A DNA stretch of 64,000 nucleotides, taken from contig JAIGNY010001807.1 in the NCBI GenBank assembly GCA_020152595.1, positions 1-64,000 on the forward strand, in the 5' to 3' direction. Shown piece after piece: positions 33,201 to 45,200 of this stretch. The translations under genes and the position numbers were made by a program. Numbering within the stretch: position 1 is the first letter of the stretch; each line of letters opens with the position of its first letter. The notes beneath the pieces were generated by a model that was given only the letters and a program-made list of their open reading frames with translations, was not told where the DNA came from and searched no databases. The DNA comes from Chiridota heheva (taxonomy: Eukaryota; Echinodermata; Holothuroidea; Apodida; Chiridotidae).

Positions 33201-36200
33201 GAATCAAATCAAACTGTTTTTATGGTCCGTTTAACATACAAAAGATTAATAACAGCATAGCATTTCAAAAAATATATTCTCACCCAAATTTATTTCTTGG
33301 GCTGCTTAAACATTTGGCATAAGGGGGAAATAATTAGAAAAGAAAAGTACATGAGGAAATAATTATAAGTGCAGTGATTATATCTCATCTCAATATTGTT
33401 ATATCAATATTGTTTTGTTTTAAATAGTTATTAAGCCAATTTCTGCACGTGTACTTATCAGTCTTATTTACCCATTTTCCATATACATTTGCATATAAGA
33501 TTTGTTTAAAAATGTTCAGGATAAACAGCGACACTTTATGACGATTTGTTCCAAAAAAATATTTGTTTAGGATTATTAAACACAAATACTACCTTGGATG
33601 TTAACATGATATCTTGCTTGGAGCGAGACAGCTCTGCTATGCGAGCTTTCTGCTCTTTCACCATCTGAAATGAGATCAAAAAGAGTTCAGTAAAAGTCAC
33701 ATTCCTTTTGGTTGAAATATTTTCCTGCAAGAATCCATTTTCCAATTTCATTATCAAAATTTGTCACCAAATAATAGCAGAGATAATGTGCATGTGTATT
33801 CATTCCATTTTTCATGGTTTGCAAAAGACATAATTTTCATCAGTAAAATGATAACCTTTGTTATCTAGCCAGGTCTTTTATGTAATGTTCCATGATTTTA
33901 TCCTTCTTATCCAATTATCTCAACTCCTCCTCATTAACATTTTTAGATTTATACTGAATTAAATAAATTATAATTAAATTTTCCTGCATATGAATGATTC
34001 ACAAATAGGAAATTAATTTAAAAAGTAGAAATCAAGCACCTCTTTTAGGTATGAGACAACTTACTTTCACTGTTTAATTCCTGTTCTTACTAGTTTGTGT
34101 TTGTTTGTTTGTTTGTTTACACTTTTAGGCACATGCCACATGTAAATCACCTTTGATTTGATTTCAGTGTGGATTCCAGGAATTTGCCAGGATTTTAAGT
34201 GGATAAATACTGGGTTAAGACTCTATTCTTTGCGAGAAGTGTTCAGAGAACCAGGCAGGGGGTGAATCTCCTACACAGATGTCTTTACATCCCCTACGCA
34301 GGATGTAAGCACCACCCAACCATTGGCCACTTTTCCCAAATGTCGGGTGGGGGAGAAGGTGGGTTACAGATGATAAACCCTGTCACTTGATGTCAGCGTG
34401 TCGTTTTAGATATCTGTGGAAAAATCCCCAATAGTTTTATACCCAATCTGTTCAATGAGCCACCCTGTGAAAAATCTTGCATGATGAATAATTGACTGAC
34501 AAGACTTGTAGCCATGTAGAAAACATTGGTCATGTAGTGTCAGGGGATAAACTATATCAACTTACAAGAAAAGGTGGTGGAACTTTTTGACTGATAGGTG
34601 TAAAAATATGATCATGAAAGGAGCAAGCAAACGTACATCTTGGACTGCTGATGTCACACTCAGTTAATATCATGTTTCTCCTAGTACCATAAGCACTAAA
34701 GTCTAAACAAATGTATAAAAGGTTACTCTGGAGGATACTCACAGCTGTAAGCTCCGTGACCAGACCAGATGCCCTCTTCTCCTTGGTGAGAGCCCCTTCT
34801 ATGGATTCCCTGTACTTAGTTGCCTCCATGGTGGCATTTTCATAGGCATCTTGTATCTGTGAGAAAGACAAATCTAGGATGAAACAAGCAGATTTTCACC
34901 TCATAAGATATAACACTGTGTCAAAGGATGACTACCAAGGGTAACAACTCACAAAGGATTTCCATTGCACATGTGACCTCACATGAGATGACTTCCTCAA
35001 CACCTTACAAGGGGTGACCAACTAACAACAGAACATCTGACACCTTAGTCACATGTACAATCACCTGACAAATGATGTTCAACTCACAAGGGTCACTTCA
35101 TGATACCTACCAACCGACAAATGATGATCACTTTTCACAAATGATGATCACCTCACAGAGGATGATCCCTTATGCAAACCAAGGCACCTTGTCATCTTGA
35201 AATGTAATATACCTATAATAATTGCATGACAGTTTTAAGGGTCTGCAGACACCAACAAATTTGTACAAAGAAACCACTGCAGTGTTTTGAGTAGACAGTT
35301 TCAAAATGTAAGATTTGCTCATCTGAAATCAGTATAAAAGTGATGGTGGCTACAGATCTTTATTATTCTTTTTTTTTATTCACAACTATTACTGATAGTT
35401 GTGATTGTTAGAAATGATCAGAATATCTTTACCAGTTAGACAATGACTGGGGATGTGCTTAAGATGAGAAACTACTGTTCATTTTATTTTTGCAGAGGAT
35501 CAATAAACAATGGAGTTAAAACAGATGTAAATTGAATCAGGTTTTCAACAATTTTGTTGGGTTTAATATCCATGGTATCATCTTTGTTTTGAAAGAGATT
35601 CAGGTCTCCCTAGACTCACCTGTTGATATCTGTCCGACTCAAGTCGCAATGCAAGTCGAAATTCATCTTCCAGGTCATTGTACTGACGAGTAAGTTCATC
35701 AATTCTGAAAGCAGAAGAAAAACATTTCTATCGCAAATGAGAAGATGATCTTACAATTGATGACCATAAAACTGAGCACGCTGAGAGGAAACTAATTTTA
35801 GTTGAAGAAGTTCCAAGGTATTCAATCATCATCACAGCACGATCTCATAAGATCTTCTACCAAAAAACATACATTAATCACTTCAATGTACAAAAGAAAG
35901 CATTCACAACCTACAATCATGGACAACGAACTTTCAACAGTGAGGTAATGAAAGAGAGCCAAATACTTTTGCTCATGATTGTAAGTTAGTTTTTCATCAT
36001 GAGAAATCTTTGCTGTCCTCAAAAGTCTTAGTAATCTTTCAGCTAAAATGAAGCGATGGCCATGAAAAATAATTGTAAAAGTTATAAATTCTAAGGTTGT
36101 TAAAACCATATACACCCTTTTAAACAATGAAAAAAAAATCCATTTGTACCATCTGGCAATATAACCAGAAACAGATGGTACTCACCTCTGCTGGTACATG

Positions 36201-39200
36201 CTATGCTCCTTCTCATGGCTCTGCCTCTCACGCATGATCTGTTTATCGATCATCTCCTGCATCTCCTTGCTGTCTAGTCTGTACATCTGGGAGATCTCGT
36301 TTCTGAGAGAGAAAAGATAAACATTTTCTAAAAAGTCAAAAGGAGTAGTTTAATGATCTTGAATGGCAAGGTCAAAATTACAAACAGCACTAGGCAGATA
36401 CTTCTGCGATACCTTTACTCTTGACTTTAAAGAGATATAGTTTAAATTTTTCTTTTACAAATATGTACAAAATGCCTGGTGTAAAAAGCCTACAACTGAA
36501 GAGTGACATCACAACATCAATTTCTTAAAAATCCCAAGTATTCTAAAGAATATAAAGTTGTTTTTCTGTGGTACTTAATGAATTAAAAAATATATATTTT
36601 CAATGTTAAATCACATCAACTTCACTGGACTCGTATCTTATTATTCTCCTGACATAAACAATGGTTTATCAACGACACAAAAATTAAATAAAATACACAA
36701 AAGAATTTTGAGGAATGTGAGCTTAAAACTTGAATATCTCTTTGAATCTGAGTATTTTTGATTGCCATGAATCATATGGCAGATAAAATCCTGATTATTT
36801 TTTGACATATGCAAAATTGTGATGTATAAACCGGAGGACATTTCAAGGTTTTCTGATCCACATATTTCTTTTTAAAATTTCAATCCTTGAAATTAATCAA
36901 AATGTCTTCTCCAACTTGGTGTTGATTAAGGAATAACTAAAATCCTAAATTATGCATCACAATCAACTACTCTCTTTTAAACGATTGTCTCACATGATTA
37001 AAAAACAAATGGAGAAAATTTAAACAGCTGTATAACGTTCCATTATTAACCAATTTTGATTAAACGGTTATTTTTTTTTTTTTTTTTTAAATGCTGCCTC
37101 ATAGATCTTCAACATTAAATCTTCTACAACAATACTGTTCTTACTGCCCATAGCCTTTACCTCTACAATGATACTGTTCTTACTGCCCACAGCCTTTACC
37201 TCTACAACAATACTGTTCTTACTGCCCACAGCCTTTACCTCTACAACGATACTCTTCTTACTGCCCACAGCCTTTACCTCAACAATGATACTGTTCTTAC
37301 TGCCCACAGCATTTACCTCTACAACGATATTGTTCTTACTGCCCACAGCCTTTACCTCTACAACAATACTGTTCCTACTGCCCACAGCCTTTACCTCTAC
37401 AACGATACTGTTCTTACTGCCCACAGCCTTTACCTCTACAACAATACTGTTCTTACTGCCCACAGCCTTTACCTCTACATCGATACTGTTCTAACTGCCC
37501 ATAGCCTTTACCTCTACAACAATACTGTTCTTACTGCCCATAGCCTTTACCTCTACAACAATACTGTTCTTACTGCCCATAGCCTTTACCTCTACAACGA
37601 TACTGTTCTTACTGCCCACAGCCTTTACCTCTTCAACAATACTGTTCTTACTGCCCATAGCCTTTACCTGTGTTCCTGCTCTCTGGTGGCTAGCAGTTCT
37701 TGTAGTTGTTGGATTTTCACCTCGCTCTGCTTGGCTTGGGTCCGCACCAAATCTAGTTCACGACCGGTGGCTCCAGTCTTCAGCTGATACTCCTGTAGTC
37801 TCTTAGCCTGAAACATTTAAATAAGCTGCTGATATTGATTTATAGTTTGTGAGCATAATGGAAGAGGATTAAATACTGTCCAAAGAGAATAATGCCCACC
37901 AAGTGTAACAAGTCTAAAACTTCTCATTTGTGGATAGGATTTTCAAAGTAACACTATCATACAATGCAGCATAGGGTACATACTTTATCTTGGGAGCCAT
38001 GGTCAAAACATGGCAAACACAAAAAGGAAAGGCATTGACAGTCATGTCACAGAACATAATAATTTTTCATGCAATTTTGTAAGCTACTCTGAAAGTGTGG
38101 AATAACCTACAGCTATTTTTAAGAAAACTCAACAACTTAAAAGGATTGAATTTTGTTTTTCCTCTCTAAACCTTGTTGTAAACCTTGTTGTATAGTGCAA
38201 TCAGCTTTTGGAGCATGGTATATAATTGTATACATTGTTGATATTATCATTATTCATCTGAGGTCTTCTTTGGAAAGGATTTTGTAGCATAAAGAAGGGA
38301 GGTGCATGAAGCAAAGGAGCAAACGAGATAACCACCGAGAGGCTTTACCTCATGTGCATGTTGCTGCATTCTCTCTGCCTCCAGCTTCCTGGCTGTGGTC
38401 TCCATTGCTCTCAGTGTCTGGTGCTTCTCCTCCTCTGATTGGACAACTGTCTCCAGTCTACCCGTTAAATTTTTCACTTCCGCCTATAACAAATTAAAAC
38501 AGATTGTTAATAACTCTAACAATGGCATGTAAGAACTATCTTTTTATTTCAATTTCCTGTTTTCTTGCTAATTTCTTTTTCTTTGGTTGAGTTTGATAGG
38601 ATACATCAAAGATATTACCTGCAGAGGGTGACAAAAGGGCATAGCAGAAGGATGGGTGACAAAAGGGCAAAGCAGCAGGATGGGTGACAACAAGGAAAAG
38701 CAGAAGGATGGGTGACAAAAGGGCAAAACAGAAGAATGAGTGACAAAAGGGCAAATCAGAAGGATGGGTGACAAAAGGGCAAAAGCAGAAGGATGGGTGA
38801 CAAAAGGGCAAAGCAGAAGGATGGGTGACAAAAGGAAAAAGCAGAAGGATGGGTGACAAAAGGGAAAAGCAGGATGGGTGACAAAAGGGAAAAGCAGAAA
38901 GATGGGTGACAAAAGGGAAAAGCAGAAGGATGGGTGACAAAAGGCCAAAGCAGAAGGATGAGTGACAATGGGTGACAAAAGGGAAAAGCAGGATGGGTGA
39001 CAAAAGGGCAAAGCAAAAGGATGGGTGACAAAAGGGAAAAGCAGGATGGGTGACAAAAGGGAAAAGCAGAAGAATGGGTGACAAAAAGGCACAGCAGAAG
39101 GATGAGTGACAATGGGTGACAAAAGGGAAAAGCAGAAGGATGGGTGACAAAAGGGAAAAGCAGAAGGATGGGTGACAAAAGGGCAAAGCAGAAGGATGGG

Positions 39201-42200
39201 TGACAAAAGGGAAAAGCAGAAGGATGGGTGACAAAAGGGAAAAGCAGAAGGATGGGTGACAAAAGGGAAAAGCAGAAGGATGGGTGACAAAAGGGAAAAG
39301 CAGAAGGATGGGTGACAAAAGGGAAAAGCAGAAGGATGGGTGACAAAAGGGAAAAGCAGAAGGATGGGTGACAAAAGGGAAAAGCAGAAGGATGGGTGAC
39401 AAAAGGAAAAAGCAGAAGGATGGGTGACAAAAGGGAAAAGCAGAAGGATGGGTGACAAAAGGAAAAAGCAGAAGGATGAGTGACAAAAGGGAAAAGCAGC
39501 AAGATGGGTGCCAAAAGGACAAAGCAGAAGGATGAGTGACAATGGGTGACAAAAGGGAAAAGCAGAAGGATGGTGACAAAGGGGAAAAGCAGAAGGATGG
39601 GTGACAAAAGGGAAAAGCAGGATGGGTGACAAAAGGGCAAAGCAGAAGGATGGGTGACAAAAAGGAAAAGCAGAAGGATGAGTGACAAAAGGAAAAAGCA
39701 GAAGGATGGGTGACAAAAGGGCAAAGCAGAAGGATGGGTTACAAAAAAGGCAAAGCAGAAGGATGGGTGACAAAAGGGCAAAGCAGAAGGATAGGTGACA
39801 AAAGGGCAAAGCAGAAGGATGGGGGACAAAAGGGCAAAGCAGAAGGATAGGTGACAATGGGTGACAAAAGGGAAAAGCAGGATGGGTGACAAAAGGGAAA
39901 AGCAGGATGGGTGACAAAAGTGCAAAGCAGAAGGATGAGTGACAAAAGGGCAAAGCAGAAGGATGGGTGACAATGGGTGACAAAAGGGAGAAGCAGAAGG
40001 ATGGGTGACAAAAAGGAAAAGCAGAAGGATGAGTGACAAAAGGGAAAAGCAGAAGGATGGGTGACAAAAGGGCATAGCAGAAGGATGGGTGACAAAAGGG
40101 CAAAAGCAGAAGGATGGGTGACAAAAAGGAAAAGCAGAAGGATGGGTGACAAAAGGGAAAAGCAGGATGGGTGACAAAAAGGAAAAACAGGATGGGTAAC
40201 AAAAGGGAAAAGCAGAAGGATGGGTGACAAAAGGGCAAAGCAAAAGGATGGGTGACAATGGGTGACAAAAGGGAAAAGCAGGATGGGTGACAAAAGGGAA
40301 AAGCAGGATGGGTGACAAAAGTGCAAAGCAGAAGGATGAGTGACAAAAGGGCAAAGCAGAAGGATGGGTGACAATGGGTGACAAAAGGGAGAAGCAGAAG
40401 GATGGGTGACAAAAAGGAAAAGCAGAAGGATGAGTGACAAAAGGGAAAAGCAGAAGGATGGGTGACAAAAGGGCATAGCAGAAGGATGGGTGACAAAAGG
40501 GCAAAAGCAGAAGGATGGGTGACAAAAGGGCAAAGCAGAAGGATGAGTGACAAAAGGGCAAAGCAGAAGGATGGGTGACAATGGGTGACAAAAGGGAGAA
40601 GCAGAAGGATGGGTGACAAAAAGGAAAAGCAGAAGGATGAGTGACAAAAGGAAAAAGCAGAAGGATGGGTGACAAAAGGGCAAAGCAGAAGAATGGGTGA
40701 CAAAAGGGAAAAGCAGACGGATGGGTGACAAAAGGGCAAAGCAGAAGGATGGGGGACAAAAGGGCAAAGCAGAAGGATGGGGGACAAAAGGGCAAAGCAG
40801 AAGGATGGGTGACAAAAGGGAAAAGCAGAAGGATGGGTGACAAAAGGGAAAAGCAGGATGGGTGACAAAAGGGAAAAGCAGAAGGATGGGTGACAAAAGG
40901 GAAAAGCAGAAGGATGGGTGACAAAAGGGCAAAGCAGCAGGATGGGTGACAAAAGGGCAAAACAGCAGGATGGGTGACAAAAGGGCAAAGCAGAAGAATG
41001 GGTGACAATGGGTGACAAAAGGGCAAAGCAGAAGGATGGGTGACAAAAGGGCAAAGCAGAAGGATGGGGGACAAAAGGGCAAAGCAGAAGAATGGGTGAC
41101 AATGGGTGACAAAAGGGCAAAGCAGAAGAATGGGTGACAAAAGGGAAAAGCAGAAGGATGGGTGACAAAAGGGCAAAGCAGAAGGATGGGTGACAAAAGG
41201 GCAAAGCAGCAGGATGGGTGACAAAAGGGCAAAACAGCAGGATGGGTGACAAAAGGGCAAAGCAGAAGAATGGGTGACAATGGGTGACAAAAGGGCAAAG
41301 CAGCAGGATGGGTGACAAAAGGGCAAAACAGCAGGATGGGTGACAAAAGGGCAAAGCAGAAGAATGGGTGACAATGGGTGACAAAAGGGCAAAGCAGAAG
41401 AATGGGTGACAAAAGGGAAAAGCAGAAGGATGGGTGACAAAAGGGCAAAGCAGAAGGATGGGGGACAAAAGGGCAAAGCAGAAGGATGGGGGACAAAAGG
41501 GCAAAGCAGAAGGATGGGTGACAAAAGGGCAAAGCAGAAGGATGGGGGACAAAAGGGAAAAGCAGAAGGATGGGGGACAAAAGGGCAAAGCAGAAGGATG
41601 GGGGACAAAAGGGCAAAGCAGAAGGATGGGGGACAAAAGGGAAAAGCAGAAGGATGGGGGACAAAAGGGAAAAGCAGAAGGATAGGTGACAAAAGGGCAA
41701 ATAATAATAATAATAATAATACATAAATTTATATAGCGCCCATTTTGTAAAAACATTCAAAAGCGCTTTACATACAAGGAAATTACGATACGAAAACAAA
41801 AATAAGAATACAGAAATGACAACATAAATGAAAATACAATGGATCAAGCTGCACATTGAATAATGTCTTTTAAACAAAAAGTTTTAAGCTTAGTTTTAAA
41901 GGAGCTCAGGGATACATCATTAATACATTTGAGTTCAATTGGGAGGGGGAGGGAATTCCACAACCAAGGACCTTTATAAGCAAAGGCCCTTTTGCTTTAC
42001 ATACAAGGAAATTACGATACGAAAACAAAAATAAGAATACAGAAATGACAACATAAATGAAAATACAATGGATCAAGCTGCACATTGAATAATGTCTTTT
42101 AAACAAAAAGTTTTAAGCTTAGTTTTAAAGGAGCTCAGGGATACATCATTAATACATTTGAGTTCAATTGGGAGGGGGAGGGAATTCCACAACCAAGGAC

Positions 42201-45200
42201 CTTTATAAGCAAAGGCCCTTTTGCTTTACATACAAGGAAATTACGATACGAAAACAAAAATAAGAATACAGAAATGACAACATAAATGAAAATACAATGG
42301 ATCAAGCTGCACATTGGAATAATGTCTTTTTAAACAAAAAAGTTTTAAGCTTAGTTTTAAAGGAGCTCAGGGATACATCATTAATACATTTGAGTTCAAT
42401 TGGGAGGGGGAGGGAATTCCACAACCAAGGACCTTTATAAGCAAAGGCCCTTTCGCCAAGAGTTTTATGCTTAATACGGGGAACAAATAGGGACTTGAAA
42501 CGAAAGTCATAGCGGGATGGTTTTTCAACTACCATTTCACATAAATATTTTAGAGCAAGGCCTTTAATGCACTTGAAAACTTGTAAAATAATTTTATAAT
42601 CAATTCTTTGTTTGACTGGTAACCAGTGAAGGGATTTCAAAACAGCATTAATGTAAGCAAATTTTGGTAGTCTAAAAATCGACCGAGCAGCACCATAAAG
42701 TATTCTTTGAATTCTGTCAAGTTGATAATCAGGTAGTCCAACAAGAAGTGAATTACAATAATCAATGTGAATTATAACAAAAGTATTTATAAGGATTTTC
42801 ATGGAATCTACATCAAGATATTTGGCAATCTGACGAATGTTATAAAGACCGTGATAAGCTTTGGAACAAACTTTCCCAATATGAATATTCATAGACATAT
42901 GATTGTCTCAGTAAACACCCAAATTTTTTACACTAACAGATGGTTTTATTTCAGCATCACCAACTTTGATGGATTGGACTCCAGCTTTAGCTAATTGCTG
43001 ACGAGTGCCAATTAGAAGAAATTCAGTCTTGGAGTCATTGATCATGAGATTTTTCTTTACCATCCAAGAACTTATTTCAGCAATAAGAGATTGCATTGCC
43101 TCAACTGCCTCTTTCTCTGAGATAGAGCCGGCAGTGAATGAGCAGTAAAGCTGAGTATCATCAGCATAGCTATGGGCTTGTGGGTTTTGCTTTGACACAA
43201 TACTGAAGAGTTGAGAAACATAACACAAGAATAATTTGGGACCCAAGCAGCTGCCTTGAGGTACGCCACAGTCCAACGGAAAGTTTTTGGATCTAGCACC
43301 TTTAACAAAAACATGTTGCTTTCTGGACGATAGATAGGATATGAGCCATTGTTGGATGTCACCAGCAATTCCAAACTGAGATTGAAGTATGTTGAGGAGA
43401 GTGCTGTGGTTTACGGTATCAAATGCCGCACTCAGATCCAAAAATAACAGGAGTGTGCATCGTTGTTTGTCCATATTTAACATAATATCACTGTGAATTT
43501 TCATCAAGGCTGTCTCTGTGGAGTAATTTTTTCTGTAAGCAGACTGACAATCTGGAAGGAGAGCATGTTGTGAGCAGTGAGAAACAATCTGATCAACTAC
43601 CGCCCGCTCGACCAATTTTGATACGAAGGTCAAATTACTCACAGGTCTGTAGTTGGAAAATGAACTTTCCAATCCTGCTTTCTTTAGCAGAGGGACAATA
43701 GTTGCATTTTTCCAACTATTAGGTACTGCACCATCTCTGAGAGATTAACTCACCATTGTTGTAAGCACAGGGAGAAATGATTCAAGGCAGTCCTTAAGCA
43801 GCCATGTTGGTATTGAATCCAGGATACAACTCGAACTTTTAGAAGATATAACTAGTTTGCGAACATCATGTGCAGATGATGGTATGGAGGAATAAAAAAT
43901 CACATCAACACAGTGGAGTTTATCGCAGAGTTCAAAACTGTCAACTTCAATAGTGTCAATATTGTCTTTAATCTTTTGAATTTTAGACCCAAAGAAATTT
44001 CCAAAGTCATTAGCAAGTTCTTCCGCATTACCATGTGGTGGGAAAGAATCCACATGTCTGCTTTTGCACAGTGAGTTCACAACACCAAATAGTGTTTTGG
44101 CATCACCCTGACAGTCGTGTATCTTTGTAGTGTAGTAACATTTTTTTTGCAGAATCATGCTGAAATGAGTAACAATTGCGAAGTGAACGAAGATTTTGTC
44201 TATCTGATTCCAACCTGATTTCCAATACAGCCTTTCAAGTTTCCTGCACTGTAAGCGTACTGTTTTTAAATCATCTGAACACCATGGCACTGTAGGTCTA
44301 GTGGTAATCACTTTGGTAAGTATTTAAACTATTGTCTTTAAGAACAGAACATATAGGAGAAGGCAACGAACTGCCATGACAATAGGCAAGCAACTGATCC
44401 TTAGTGTACTGAATTCGCCTGGCTGGTGTAGGCATTATGCTAAATTGCTCATGCACGCTCAACAGCTTTGAATTCAAAAGGCATGCACTCCACTTGTCAA
44501 TTTGCATAACAATGTTAACATCTCTATCATTGTAAACTAAATTTTAAAGCTCATGGGTATAAACACACAGTAAAATCCAAATAAGTGAATATAAACAGCA
44601 TAAAAACATTGTCAAAAGTCACAAAAGGTCAGCAATAAATCCACCGAGAGGTTAGAATAGAATGATCCAGGTAGAATGATACAGTGCAAAAAATAAGAAA
44701 TGATAGTTTCACTACACAGAGCAAAAATGAGATCTCTGAGGAGCAGCATTATACTGGCAGCAGCTAAATCAGCACCAAAAAAAAAAAAAAAAAAGGATGG
44801 GTGACAATGGGTGAAAAAAGGGAAAAGCAGAAGGATGGGTGACAAAAGGGACGGGTGAAAAAAGGGAAAAGCAGAAGGATGGGTGACAAAAAGGAAAAGC
44901 AGGATGGGTGACAAAAGGGAAAAGCAGGATGGGTGACAAAAGGGAAAAGCAGGATGGGTGACAAAAGGGAAAAGCAGGATGGGTGACAAAAGGGCAAAGC
45001 AGAAGGATGGGTGACAATGGGTAACAAAAGGGAGAAGCAGAAGGATGGGTGACAAAAGTGAAAAGCAGCAGGATGGGTGACAAAAGGGAAAAGCAGAAGG
45101 ATGGGTGACAAAAGGGAAAAGCAGAAGGATGGGTGACAAAAGGGAAAAGCAGGATGGGTGACAAAAGGGCAAAACAGCAGGATGGGTGACAAAAGGAAAA

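Larger units (their letters stand above)
41701..44776 (-). mobile_element. CR1/L2-like LINE inserted in the satellite
   Basis: Minus-strand orientation: the 3' end is an (ATT)n tail at 41,701-41,721 preceded by GCGCTATATAAATTT. The body encodes a reverse transcriptase and ends near 44,510; the endonuclease part is absent, so it is 5'-truncated. Satellite of the same 28-bp family flanks both sides. The segment 44,511-44,776 has no recognised coding content and ends on the plus strand in about 18 A. Confidence 0.85.

Noticed and set aside
37068..37494. Open frames on both strands over the 39-bp repeat
   Set aside because: Unit length divisible by three and lacking stops; intronic.
38536..41877. 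Minus-strand open frames up to 1,062 codons (CHPSFCF repeats)
   Set aside because: They coincide exactly with the 28-bp satellite, are open in all three frames, and continue without regard to gene signals. They reflect a stop-free repeat unit, not a protein.
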